In this document: positions 1 through 8,229 of the stretch, in pieces
Position numbering within the stretch: the stretch's first letter is position 1
Layout: every line of letters begins with the position of its first letter
Assembly (NCBI GenBank): GCA_003263775.1
Contig: JYJJ01000037.1
Coordinates: forward strand, 108,780-172,779
From: Vibrio maritimus
GTDB taxonomy: Bacteria; Pseudomonadota; Gammaproteobacteria; Enterobacterales; Vibrionaceae
DNA length: 64,000 nucleotides
Direction: 5' to 3'
The notes under the pieces: generated by a model
Database searches by the model: none
What the model was told of the DNA's origin: nothing
The model's input: the letters and a program-made list of their open reading frames with translations, nothing else
Translations under genes and position numbers: made by a program

Positions 1-974
1 TCCCTTCAACCGACAACGCTCGAGTTCAAGGTTATGTCGTGCCAGTAAAACCCCAAGTGTCAGGGCAAGTTATTGATATTCAGGTAAGACCAAATCAATT
101 GGTTTCTGAGGGCGATATCTTGGTGTCTCTTAATCCAGTGGATTATGAGATTGCTGTTAAGAAAGCTGAGCAAGATCTGGAAATTGCAGGGCAGAATGTC
201 GGTGCACAGACCGCGAGTATTGCCTCGGCTCAGGCGAGACTCACTAGTGCAGTCGTTGAACGTGATAACGTTGAACTACAAACTCGACGAGTGTTGGGGT
301 TAGCAGAAAAAGGTGTAGTGTCTGATTCTGAAGCGGATAAAGCACGTGCCAATCTCGCGACGGCAAGGGCTAATGTTGCGAATGCTCAAGCTGATTTAGA
401 GCGTGCTAATCGCCAACTCGGCGCTGAAGGTGAAGAAAATAGCCAAATCAAAGCCGCGCTATTAGCGTTAGAAAAAGCGCAGCTCGATCTAGAACGTACT
501 GTCGTACGCGCGCCGACCAATGGCGGGGTATCAAACTTTAGCCTTTCTGAGGGTTTTTATGCCAGCGCGGGTCAACCTATCATGACGTTCGTTTCTACTG
601 ATAGTATCTGGATTGAAGCGTACTTTCGTGAGAACAGCCTAGGTAATATCCAACCAGGGAACGAAGTGGAAATCGCATTAGATTTTGCGCCTGGTAAAGT
701 AGTGAAGGGACGTATTTCAAGCGTCGATTGGGGTGTTGATTGGGGGCAAAGCAATCAAGCGGGTAAATTGGCGCAAGCCAACAATCAGACCGGCTGGTTG
801 AGACAAACTCAAATGCTGCCGGTGAGTATCGAGTTTGATACTACAGATACAACGGGTTTGTTGAGAATCGGTGGGCAAGCCGATGTGGTCGTGTATACCA
901 GTGACAACGGGATCTTTAATCTTTTAGGTAAAGCTTGGATCCGTCTAGTAAGTTGGATGTCTTATGTCAGATAG
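1..974 (+). CDS. HlyD-family membrane fusion protein (5' end outside window)
   Basis: Periplasmic adaptor of an export system, linking an inner-membrane transporter to an outer-membrane channel. The frame is open from base 3, so the gene starts upstream and its N-terminal membrane anchor is missing here. Visible parts are a lipoyl-like half (VSGQVIDIQV followed by LVSEGDILVSLNP), a long Ala/Glu/Arg-rich coiled-coil hairpin, the second lipoyl half (VRAPTNGGVSNF) and a beta-barrel domain. The stop overlaps the start of the next gene by 11 bases, so the two are translationally coupled. The pairing with a DUF2955 protein resembles EmrA/AaeA-type two-gene efflux units. The substrate cannot be told from sequence. 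Confidence 0.9.
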   Translation, partial: PSTDNARVQGYVVPVKPQVSGQVIDIQVRPNQLVSEGDILVSLNPVDYEIAVKKAEQDLEIAGQNVGAQTASIASAQARLTSAVVERDNVELQTRRVLGLAEKGVVSDSEADKARANLATARANVANAQADLERANRQLGAEGEENSQIKAALLALEKAQLDLERTVVRAPTNGGVSNFSLSEGFYASAGQPIMTFVSTDSIWIEAYFRENSLGNIQPGNEVEIALDFAPGKVVKGRISSVDWGVDWGQSNQAGKLAQANNQTGWLRQTQMLPVSIEFDTTDTTGLLRIGGQADVVVYTSDNGIFNLLGKAWIRLVSWMSYVR

Positions 975-2031
975 TTCGACTAATGAAGCTAAGAGCGGTG
1001 TCACCTCTGGGCTCTCTGATGCTACTCAAAATCGTATTTTGCGCTTCACAATTGGCGTCGCTTTAGCGACGTTTTTAGCAGCATGGATAGATTGGCCGCT
1101 AGCCTTTGTCGCGCCGATTTTTACTGCAAAATTTTTGTTTGAAAAACGTGTGCTGCACATTGATATTGTCTACGAGCTGTTGCTAGCTATGATCGTTACC
1201 GTGGCCATTGGTGTGGCGCTGAGTGTTGGGTTTGCGCAGTATCCGATTCCGATGCTTCTCAGTGTCGCGGCCTTGATGCTGGTGGGTTACTACCTGTTCC
1301 TTAATCCGAAATGGAATTTGTTCGCCACCATCCTACTAATGTCGACGTTAATGTTGCCATTCATGGCCATTCAAAGCACAGGAACAACCATCTTCTTAGC
1401 CGTAGGGCTGAGTTTATCTGGTGCGATTTCAATCGGCATTTTTGCACTTATGCATGTCTACCTTCCTGAGCGCGAGGAGACGTATCAAAGCCATAAAGCC
1501 GTTGAATTGTCGGATTCGTTTCGTTGGTTTTCAGCGGTGCGCGCGCTGGTTATTGCCTTTCCCGTGGTATGTGTCTTTTTTGTGTTCCAGATTTCCGAAG
1601 CATTGCTGTCAATGATATTCATCGCCTTGTTGTCGCTGATGATCACAGGCGAGAAGTCGGTGAAGTTAAGTGTGTTTCTTTTGATTAGCAATGCTATTGG
1701 TGGGGTCATAGCCATCATTGTGTTTGGCTTTCTTGCCTTGGTGCCAAACATCGGTTTTTACACGCTATTCATTGCGTTGTTGGCGATTTTTCTCGGGCAA
1801 AAAATGTATACGGAATCCGCCAAGGCGCCTATCTATGCCACGGCGCTCAATACTGCGCTGGTGCTAATTGGCACCACATTGATGAGCTCAGGTGTGATAG
1901 ATGAAAAGATGTGGATACGTCTAGGGCTGCTTGCATTGGTGGCGGTGTACATGGTTGTGGCGGCGTTCTTTATCGAGACTCGCCAATGGAAAGTACTTCA
2001 ATTTAAAGGACAAATGATGGCGTCGAAGTAA
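964..2031 (+). CDS. DUF2955-family multi-pass inner-membrane protein
   Basis: A 355-residue, strongly hydrophobic protein with about ten predicted membrane segments in two halves, separated near residue 180 by a charged loop (PEREETYQSHKAVE). The halves resemble the repeated membrane unit of FUSC/AaeB-type aromatic-acid exporters, and I recognise the family as DUF2955. It overlaps the HlyD gene upstream, so the two probably form one efflux unit (family knowledge plus context). No soluble domain is present. Export of a small organic acid or drug is an inference only. Confidence 0.8.
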   Translation: MSDSSTNEAKSGVTSGLSDATQNRILRFTIGVALATFLAAWIDWPLAFVAPIFTAKFLFEKRVLHIDIVYELLLAMIVTVAIGVALSVGFAQYPIPMLLSVAALMLVGYYLFLNPKWNLFATILLMSTLMLPFMAIQSTGTTIFLAVGLSLSGAISIGIFALMHVYLPEREETYQSHKAVELSDSFRWFSAVRALVIAFPVVCVFFVFQISEALLSMIFIALLSLMITGEKSVKLSVFLLISNAIGGVIAIIVFGFLALVPNIGFYTLFIALLAIFLGQKMYTESAKAPIYATALNTALVLIGTTLMSSGVIDEKMWIRLGLLALVAVYMVVAAFFIETRQWKVLQFKGQMMASK

Positions 2032-2123
2032 TCGACGTCTTCTTTGATATCGAATTAGATTTGGCGGCAAGCACATTCTACAGCGCTATGTTGGCTATCG
2101 ATTTGTGCAGAAATTAGGCTCGG

Positions 2124-2153
2124 TGCAGAAGATAGCTCTATGCAGAAGATAGC
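2124..2153. repeat. Short direct repeat upstream of the phospholipase-D gene
   Basis: TGCAGAAGATAGC occurs twice, at 2124-2136 and 2141-2153, with a 4-base spacer. It lies in the 172-base gap before the next gene. It could be a tandem regulator site or chance. Confidence 0.5.
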
Positions 2154-2203
2154 ATTGCGCTAGGCCGCTGGTTAATTAAGTAGTTACGTAGTTAGGAACC
2201 AAT

Positions 2204-3967
2204 ATGTGGAAAGGGATATCAGTTTTAGCTTCTCTAGTCTTATTGGGAGGCTGTGCATCTAACGCTCACCCTCCTGTTACCTCGAATGATGGATGGACGT
2301 CTGATCTTATGGAGTCTCGTCGCTGGCGAGAGGCGGATGAACTCGATAAAGATTACCTCAAACTTGCCTCAGAAACGTTGCTTCCAGTTCAAAAGGCCAA
2401 TGTGAAAGTGATTGGCACGGAGCAGCAAGATGCCATTAAGAGTTTAGCGGCAAAGATATATCTTATCGAAAATGCCAAACATACTATAGATATGACTTAC
2501 TACATCTTTGCTGATGACTTGGCTGGTAAAGCAACGCTAGGGGCGCTGTGTCGAGCAGTAGAGCGTGGGGTCGATATTCGTATTATGGTGGATAGTCTTG
2601 GTTCATACAGCCCAAATAATGGCAACTTGAAAGGGCTGATGCAGTGCGAGGAAAATGCCGGGTACGTCAAAGATAGACAAGGTGAAGCGACAACTCAAAA
2701 AGCGCGTGTACAAGCAGTGGTTTTCAACGCTTTGACAGACGGGGAGTCCCGCTGGAATCGACGCTCACATGATAAACTGTTTATCGTCGATGGATTCTAC
2801 AATGAGCATGCTTACTTGATTACGGGTGGTCGTAATATGTCGCTTCATTACTACGGGATCGACAGTGATGGCGAAAAAGATTTCAGTGCATTTCGTGATA
2901 TTGAAATCCTAGTGAGGCCAAAGCTCGATGCGACACCAGAGCAATCTCCGACGCAGCTTAGTGAGTATTACTTTACCGTGCTATTTACCAAACCCGGAAA
3001 CAAAAAACTCGATACGTGGGCGAGTTACAATCGTGACCGCGGTTTACTGCTTAGCGCACTGGAGCAACTTAAAGCCAATTCAGAATTTAGCGAAGCGTAC
3101 GCTGATATTAATCGCTATGTGAATCAAGGCTATCGAGTTACAGATACAAAGTTTGCGCACGAGCTAGATAATCTCAACGCAGAAGATGTCGTATCCCGTT
3201 ACAGCACAAACAAAAGCGCCAACGCTAACTCGATTAGCGGTATTCTGGCGAAAACCGCATACAGCAACAGTAACCTCAAGACCATTCGAGTCGTTTCTCC
3301 CTATCTTTTCCTTCAATCTGATTTATTAAAAGACGAAGGAATCCTGGATAAAGATCTCAACACCACACTTACATGGTTGGAACAAGACCCGGAGCGTAAG
3401 ATTGAAATCATTACCAACTCAGTGCTAACCAGTGACAACTTCTTCACGCAGGCTGTCATCGACATGCACACTGTGCCATCGATGATAATGACTGATGATG
3501 CTTTGAAGCAGCAATGGTTGGATGATGACCTCGAAAAAAATGAGCTAAACCGCGCGTATTTGAACTCTGAAGCGTGGAAGAAAGCCATTAATCACCCACG
3601 AATCAAGTTCTATCAATTGGGTAAGCCAGACTCAGTGTTGCTGGGTGGAGACCAGTTCTACGGTAAGTTGCATGCGAAGTTTCTCATCATTGATGACAAC
3701 GCTTTTGTTGGCACAACTAATCTCGATTTCCGTTCCTTGCTCTACAACAACGAAGTCGGTTTTTTTCTATCTGGAGAGGAGATCATTGCAGATTTAAATC
3801 AACAGTTTGAACTACTGAAGCAGGACTCATTACTTTGGGGGAGTGAAGAATGGATTTCGATGAGGAATAAACTTCGTGAAGCCGGAGGGACTAAAGGTAG
3901 AACGTCAGAAAGTCAGAGAGAGATCTACAACCTGCTCGAATCAACAGGCCTTAAATATCAGTTCTAA
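2204..3967 (+). CDS. Phospholipase D / cardiolipin synthase C-like lipoprotein
   Basis: A 587-residue protein beginning with a lipoprotein signal (LVLLGGC, lipidated Cys near residue 17). It carries two HKD phosphodiesterase motifs: HDKLFIVD at residue 189 and HAKFLIID at residue 490, each followed by a G-T/G-x-N-x-x-x-R/S segment. Two HKD motifs per chain make a complete PLD-type active site, as in ClsC-type cardiolipin synthases and bacterial phospholipases. The likely role is phosphatidyl transfer or hydrolysis at the membrane facing the periplasm. The start is set by AGGAA ten bases upstream and by the signal peptide. At 587 residues it is longer than E. coli ClsC. The exact substrate is unknown. 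Confidence 0.85.
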   Translation: MWKGISVLASLVLLGGCASNAHPPVTSNDGWTSDLMESRRWREADELDKDYLKLASETLLPVQKANVKVIGTEQQDAIKSLAAKIYLIENAKHTIDMTYYIFADDLAGKATLGALCRAVERGVDIRIMVDSLGSYSPNNGNLKGLMQCEENAGYVKDRQGEATTQKARVQAVVFNALTDGESRWNRRSHDKLFIVDGFYNEHAYLITGGRNMSLHYYGIDSDGEKDFSAFRDIEILVRPKLDATPEQSPTQLSEYYFTVLFTKPGNKKLDTWASYNRDRGLLLSALEQLKANSEFSEAYADINRYVNQGYRVTDTKFAHELDNLNAEDVVSRYSTNKSANANSISGILAKTAYSNSNLKTIRVVSPYLFLQSDLLKDEGILDKDLNTTLTWLEQDPERKIEIITNSVLTSDNFFTQAVIDMHTVPSMIMTDDALKQQWLDDDLEKNELNRAYLNSEAWKKAINHPRIKFYQLGKPDSVLLGGDQFYGKLHAKFLIIDDNAFVGTTNLDFRSLLYNNEVGFFLSGEEIIADLNQQFELLKQDSLLWGSEEWISMRNKLREAGGTKGRTSESQREIYNLLESTGLKYQF

Positions 3968-4080
3968 CTGGAAACATACACGTCTTTTGATTGGGTGGCG
4001 CAGATAGGTAAATCATAGAGCTCCAAGAATGATAGTTTGGCTTGTGACATCGTCGTCATGAGATAACACTTAGGAGCACT

Positions 4081-4179
4081 ATGATTGTTTATTTCCGTGT
4101 TCAAGACATACAAGAGCTGTGGCTGCATGTTGATCTAGCGACAAGTTTGCAGATGAAACTGAGAACGCTTAAAAGCTAA
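4081..4179 (+). CDS. Possible 32-residue small ORF
   Basis: ATG follows a good ribosome-binding site (TAGGAG, spacing about five). The predicted peptide opens MIVYFRVQDIQELW and ends in a basic tail. It overlaps the 3' end of the convergent outer-membrane gene by 11 bases. No family is recognised; only the ribosome-binding site supports it. Confidence 0.2.
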   Translation: MIVYFRVQDIQELWLHVDLATSLQMKLRTLKS

Positions 4180-4951
4180 ATGCCCAGCCTACCATTGGCC
4201 CTTGCTGCGTCACATCGACCGTAGTGGGGCCAGATTCATTTTTAAGGTTTAAATACCGGTAACCAAACCAAATATTGTTAAGTTCACTAAGCCGGTAAAT
4301 CCCAGCCAAATTCAGACCTCGATTTACGTCATTGTCACCAGCAATATTGGTATCTACGGTTAGGCTTAACCCCCAGTCTTGATTGAAATAATGCGCGTAT
4401 TTGAGCCCAACCAGCCAATCAAACTGATGCTCTGTTGATTCAATAGGTGTAATAGGGGAGCCGTTGATGTTGATTCCAACATTAAAACTGCTGTAAGTAT
4501 GGCGAACCCCAGTGAGCAGTACCAATCCATTCGTTACCTCATAACCACCAAAAAAGTCATTGAGTGACATTGTGGCATCCACATCAACGTTGGCACTTAT
4601 TTCTGGAAAGATTGGCAACTTAGGTGTGTAAGTGGCGCTAGTGTCGCTTTTGATATGTAGGTAGTTGGTACGAAACCCAAAAAGCCATCGGTTCTTTTGT
4701 GCGTAGAAATCGCCCATGATGCCAAAGTTTAGGTTACTGACAATATTAGAGAACGGAATATCGATATTAGTGCGACCATCTGTGTCACTCGCTGTACCAG
4801 AGATACTCGGCGTCCAAATCATAGGGAATACGAGTAAGAACTGCCACTCGTCGTCGCTTGTCATTTTGCTGTTAGCGTTATAGTTGTCCGCAATACTCGC
4901 TGACGACATTACTGAAGTGAGTAAAAGAGTGGTGATTACCGATGGTTTCAT
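4169..4951 (-). CDS. Putative outer-membrane beta-barrel protein
   Basis: A 260-residue protein with a signal peptide (SSASIADN cleavage region). It then alternates polar and aromatic stretches and ends in WAFSF, a terminal Phe as expected for outer-membrane barrels read by the Bam machinery. The pattern of paired strands (YFNQDWGLSLTVDTNI, NNIWFGYRYLNL) suggests eight to ten strands. I do not recognise a named family. It is monocistronic. It could be a small porin or a structural barrel. Confidence 0.65.
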   Translation of the reverse strand: MKPSVITTLLLTSVMSSASIADNYNANSKMTSDDEWQFLLVFPMIWTPSISGTASDTDGRTNIDIPFSNIVSNLNFGIMGDFYAQKNRWLFGFRTNYLHIKSDTSATYTPKLPIFPEISANVDVDATMSLNDFFGGYEVTNGLVLLTGVRHTYSSFNVGININGSPITPIESTEHQFDWLVGLKYAHYFNQDWGLSLTVDTNIAGDNDVNRGLNLAGIYRLSELNNIWFGYRYLNLKNESGPTTVDVTQQGPMVGWAFSF

Positions 4952-5049
4952 TGTCTATCCTTGTACAAATGAAGCGTGAATGTTGGTGTAGTTATCAACG
5001 CTTATCAAATAAAGGATAGACTAATAAAATACGTAAGGTGTTGTAAAAA

Positions 5050-5077
5050 ATAAAAAAACGAGCTCATGCGAGCCCGT
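5050..5077 (-). terminator. Rho-independent terminator overlapping the stop of the small gene
   Basis: On the minus strand CGGGCTC-GCAT-GAGCTCG folds into a 7-bp stem with one G-U pair, followed by a run of seven T. The TGA stop of the preceding gene is in the hairpin loop and stem. Confidence 0.8.
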
Positions 5078-5231
5078 TATTGTTTCCACTATAGAGGTAG
5101 CTATAAACCCTCACGGGCCAACCGTATTCGGTATACTCTTTGGCAAGCACTCTAGCTACTTCCGCGGTGACTTTCACTTGTACCCAATCGCCAATCCCTA
5201 AAGGTTGAAACTCAACGACGATTTTTTTCAT
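5064..5231 (-). CDS. Small conserved-looking protein, 55 residues, unknown function
   Basis: Read from ATG at 5231 (MKKIVVEFQPLGIGDWVQVKV...). A start 39 bases further upstream is open, but the upstream bases GGCGGGC serve as a ribosome-binding site for the inner start. The protein is compact and mixed alpha/beta in look, with no signal peptide and no cysteine. The stop codon lies inside the terminator hairpin. I do not recognise a family. Confidence 0.55.
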   Translation of the reverse strand: MKKIVVEFQPLGIGDWVQVKVTAEVARVLAKEYTEYGWPVRVYSYLYSGNNNGLA

Positions 5232-5342
5232 TATTAGCCCGCCTGTTTTATAAATGTTTTCGGCGGGCAATGTACACTCTAGTCTCGTATTTAGCTTGGA
5301 ATATCAGTTATTCCTAAAGAAAAAGCTGAAATACATATTTCG

Positions 5343-8141
5343 CTACTCTTTAAGTAAATGAAGTCCAGCAGGTAACGCATCACCAAACAGCTTTTTGGAG
5401 TCTGCTTCAGACAACGATTTGACCTCCGAAACTAACTCGAGCCAGCTAGATGGCGCCTTGGAAGATTTCAGCTTGTTTGACACTTGCTCTCGGTAGTCAT
5501 CAGATATATCCAACGAGCGATCGCCGGTTTTACGACACATGAGTACACAAGCAAAAGCAACCATCGGCTCTTTGAGCCAATTTTGCTCTAGTAACTTAGG
5601 TAGCCACTGTTCAATTTGCTCGCGAGGAATCACATTGTGCTGGCTGCCGTACAGAGGAGTACGAGAAGCGAGACGACCCAATGCCCACCAATGAGCTTGC
5701 TCGAACTGAGATTGGTTGATGGCCTTACTCAGATACCAGTTCGCCAGGAGCACTTTATCGTCGACATACAAGTTTTCCAGACTGGCGGAAAGCCTTACCA
5801 TGGCTTCGTAACCCTTATCTTTTGCTCCTTGGAAGGTTTTTGCGTTTTTCATTGCGCCAGGATGAAGGTATTTGGCGATGTCACCCAGAATCACTTCTTG
5901 CTGCTCTTCATTTAGGCCACCAGAGACACGTCGCCAAAATGTCCACCAATCACTCCAGCCTTGTGCGTTCTGAAACTGAATACCTTGTTGGTATAAACCC
6001 CAAATCTGCTCCATACGCCAAGAGTCGGTTGCATCTCCAAAGCCCGGACGCATACAAAAACCCGTCAGGCGCAGCCAGTTTTTCTCGTGTTGTTCAGAGC
6101 GGCGACGACGTTTTCTACCAAGAGAGAAGCTGTCGACCAAAGAGCGAAGGGTATGAAAGTCCCATTCGTCTTTCTTACCTAGGTTTTTCTCTAGCGTTTT
6201 AGACAGAAGTTTGATCTCTTTGCTGTCAGCACTGTTTTTGTTGCCACTGTATAAGCGAGAGACCAGTTCTTTACTCGTATCTAATCCTGGATGGGCCTTG
6301 ACCGTTTCCTGCGCACCTTGCTGATTGCGCACTTCAAATTCAAGTTCCCATCGCTGCTGTTCATCTTCAGCGCTGACGCATTCGACTTTTAAGGTACCAA
6401 CCTCAGTGAGCTGACACGCTAGCTGTACTTCTACTCGCTCTTTTTGGTTCGCTTGGAGTTTTTCAGCGCTACCCTGTAACGTACTGATGTAAGGCGGTAA
6501 CGGTGTAAATTGATCTGGGTCGATATTGACCATCAGGCCATTCTGAACTTTCTGCTGATCACCAAACACATCATGGGTTGACGTCAGTAAATTGAACCTC
6601 ACTGGCTCACCAAGCGTTAGTGCGAAACGTCGACCCGTCAGGCGGATCTCTTGTCCTTCATCGGTTCCTTTCGCCAATAAACACAGCGCTTGACCAAGCT
6701 TGTTTTTTTCTTGGAGGTGCAAAAAATAGGAACGGGCACTACCACCACCAATTTTAAGCTGCGCGCCGCGTCTCGCTTTAGCGAACGCAACAGCACCAAG
6801 TGCGACAGACCAATCCGGATGAGGATTGGAAAGTAGTGATATTGGCGCGCCTTTCCAGTTTTCGACAATATCAACGAGACGGCGAGTGACTAAATCACTG
6901 TTAAAAACGCCACCGTTTAGCAGCAAACCGACTGGGATTGCTGGCTCTGCGTCGCTTCCAAGCGCTTCCTTCGCCACTTCTTGGTGAAGGTGAAGAAACT
7001 CGGAAACATGCTTACTAACGGCAGGGTCGGCCACGTATGGCAGGCCAAACTCGACCACGGCGCTGCGTTTCTTGTCTGGACGAGTACCAAAATCTGTTTT
7101 AGGAAAAAAGCCTTCAAGAGCGATCTGATGAACTTCTTGTTGACTGAGTGCCACGCTCTTGGTTCCGCCAATTAGACGAGAGCCACTGCCGAGCATGGTG
7201 ATCTTCATTTCTTCGGGAGCATGAGAAGAAAGCAACGCCTCTTTGGCTTTGCGAGTCTGTTGAATGAGCTTAGTGAGACTTGCGGCATTGAGCTTTTTCG
7301 ACTCATTGAATCGCTGTTCAGCCATGTGGGCGAGTGCTAAATCTAGGTTGTCCCCGCCTAGCATTAGGTGTTCACCAACGCCAATTCGGTTAAGCTCTAA
7401 CTCATCCTCATGGTGTTTAGCTTCAATAAGGCTAAGGTCAGTGGTACCGCCACCCACATCACATACGAGTATAAGAGGCACTTGAGCAAGTTCTTGCGAT
7501 GCACTTTCTTTATGGCGTGCGTACCAGTCGTAACATACGGCTTGTGGCTCTTCTAACAGATGAACCTTTGGCAACCCAGCAAGCTTCGCCGCTTGCAGCG
7601 TCAGTTTACGAGCTGTTTCATCAAAAGAAGCGGGAACAGTGATGACAACATCTTGGTCTTCTAATTTGTTGTAATGGTGTCTGTGGTTCCAAGCTTGGCG
7701 GATATGATTCAAATAGCTTGCGCTGGCAATGACTGGCGATACTTTTTCTACATCTTGAGCGCCTGCCCAAGGGAGAATGTCATCTTCTCGATCCACAGCT
7801 GTATGTGATAGCCAACTTTTTGCACTTGAAACTTGTCGACCTTCAACTTTAGCGCCGAGCTCACGAGCCCACTCACCAACGATAATGTTATTGATATCGC
7901 CGGCAACAGGTTGATGCTCCCAAGGGAGGGTTAAGTCAGCCTCAGAAACTTGCTGTTTGGCTGGGTGATAGCGAAAAGAGGGTAAAAGAGGTTTACGAAC
8001 CACTTCGCCAGGGCCAACCAATTGGTCAATTTCGAACAGTTCAACAGGGGAGTTTGAGAGATCGTCTTGAATTTCACAGAATGCGACAACCGTGTTGGTT
8101 GTACCTAAATCAATGCCGACCAAATATTGTGCGGATGCCAT
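5343..8141 (-). CDS. Large Hsp70-family (DnaK-like) protein
   Basis: About 932 residues. The N-terminal half is an Hsp70 actin-like ATPase: phosphate 1 loop VGIDLGTTNTVVAF, phosphate 2 loop CDVGGGTTDLS, and the LLEEPQA segment. The C-terminal half (about 420 residues, helical and basic, including RKRRRR) does not look like the DnaK substrate domain and lacks the EEVD/K tail. I start at 8141 (MASAQY) because GGAG lies eight bases upstream; 8153 is the longer alternative. It is the last gene of a minus-strand DUF2760-Hsp70-Hsp70 cluster, separated from the first Hsp70 by a terminator. The substrate and any J-domain partner are unknown. Confidence 0.85.
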   Translation of the reverse strand: MASAQYLVGIDLGTTNTVVAFCEIQDDLSNSPVELFEIDQLVGPGEVVRKPLLPSFRYHPAKQQVSEADLTLPWEHQPVAGDINNIIVGEWARELGAKVEGRQVSSAKSWLSHTAVDREDDILPWAGAQDVEKVSPVIASASYLNHIRQAWNHRHHYNKLEDQDVVITVPASFDETARKLTLQAAKLAGLPKVHLLEEPQAVCYDWYARHKESASQELAQVPLILVCDVGGGTTDLSLIEAKHHEDELELNRIGVGEHLMLGGDNLDLALAHMAEQRFNESKKLNAASLTKLIQQTRKAKEALLSSHAPEEMKITMLGSGSRLIGGTKSVALSQQEVHQIALEGFFPKTDFGTRPDKKRSAVVEFGLPYVADPAVSKHVSEFLHLHQEVAKEALGSDAEPAIPVGLLLNGGVFNSDLVTRRLVDIVENWKGAPISLLSNPHPDWSVALGAVAFAKARRGAQLKIGGGSARSYFLHLQEKNKLGQALCLLAKGTDEGQEIRLTGRRFALTLGEPVRFNLLTSTHDVFGDQQKVQNGLMVNIDPDQFTPLPPYISTLQGSAEKLQANQKERVEVQLACQLTEVGTLKVECVSAEDEQQRWELEFEVRNQQGAQETVKAHPGLDTSKELVSRLYSGNKNSADSKEIKLLSKTLEKNLGKKDEWDFHTLRSLVDSFSLGRKRRRRSEQHEKNWLRLTGFCMRPGFGDATDSWRMEQIWGLYQQGIQFQNAQGWSDWWTFWRRVSGGLNEEQQEVILGDIAKYLHPGAMKNAKTFQGAKDKGYEAMVRLSASLENLYVDDKVLLANWYLSKAINQSQFEQAHWWALGRLASRTPLYGSQHNVIPREQIEQWLPKLLEQNWLKEPMVAFACVLMCRKTGDRSLDISDDYREQVSNKLKSSKAPSSWLELVSEVKSLSEADSKKLFGDALPAGLHLLKE

Positions 8142-8192
8142 AACACGCTCCATTTAGAATACTTATAAAGCTAATAGCGCAGAGATTGGAGA

Positions 8193-8219
8193 TAAAAAAC
8201 GGCACCATAGGTGCCGTTT
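8193..8219 (-). terminator. Terminator between the two Hsp70-like genes
   Basis: AAACGGCACC and GGTGCCGTTT pair perfectly over 10 bp with a 3-base loop. On the minus strand the stem runs into T. It probably attenuates transcription into the distal Hsp70 gene. Confidence 0.8.
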
Positions 8220-8229
8220 AGTTTTGTGA

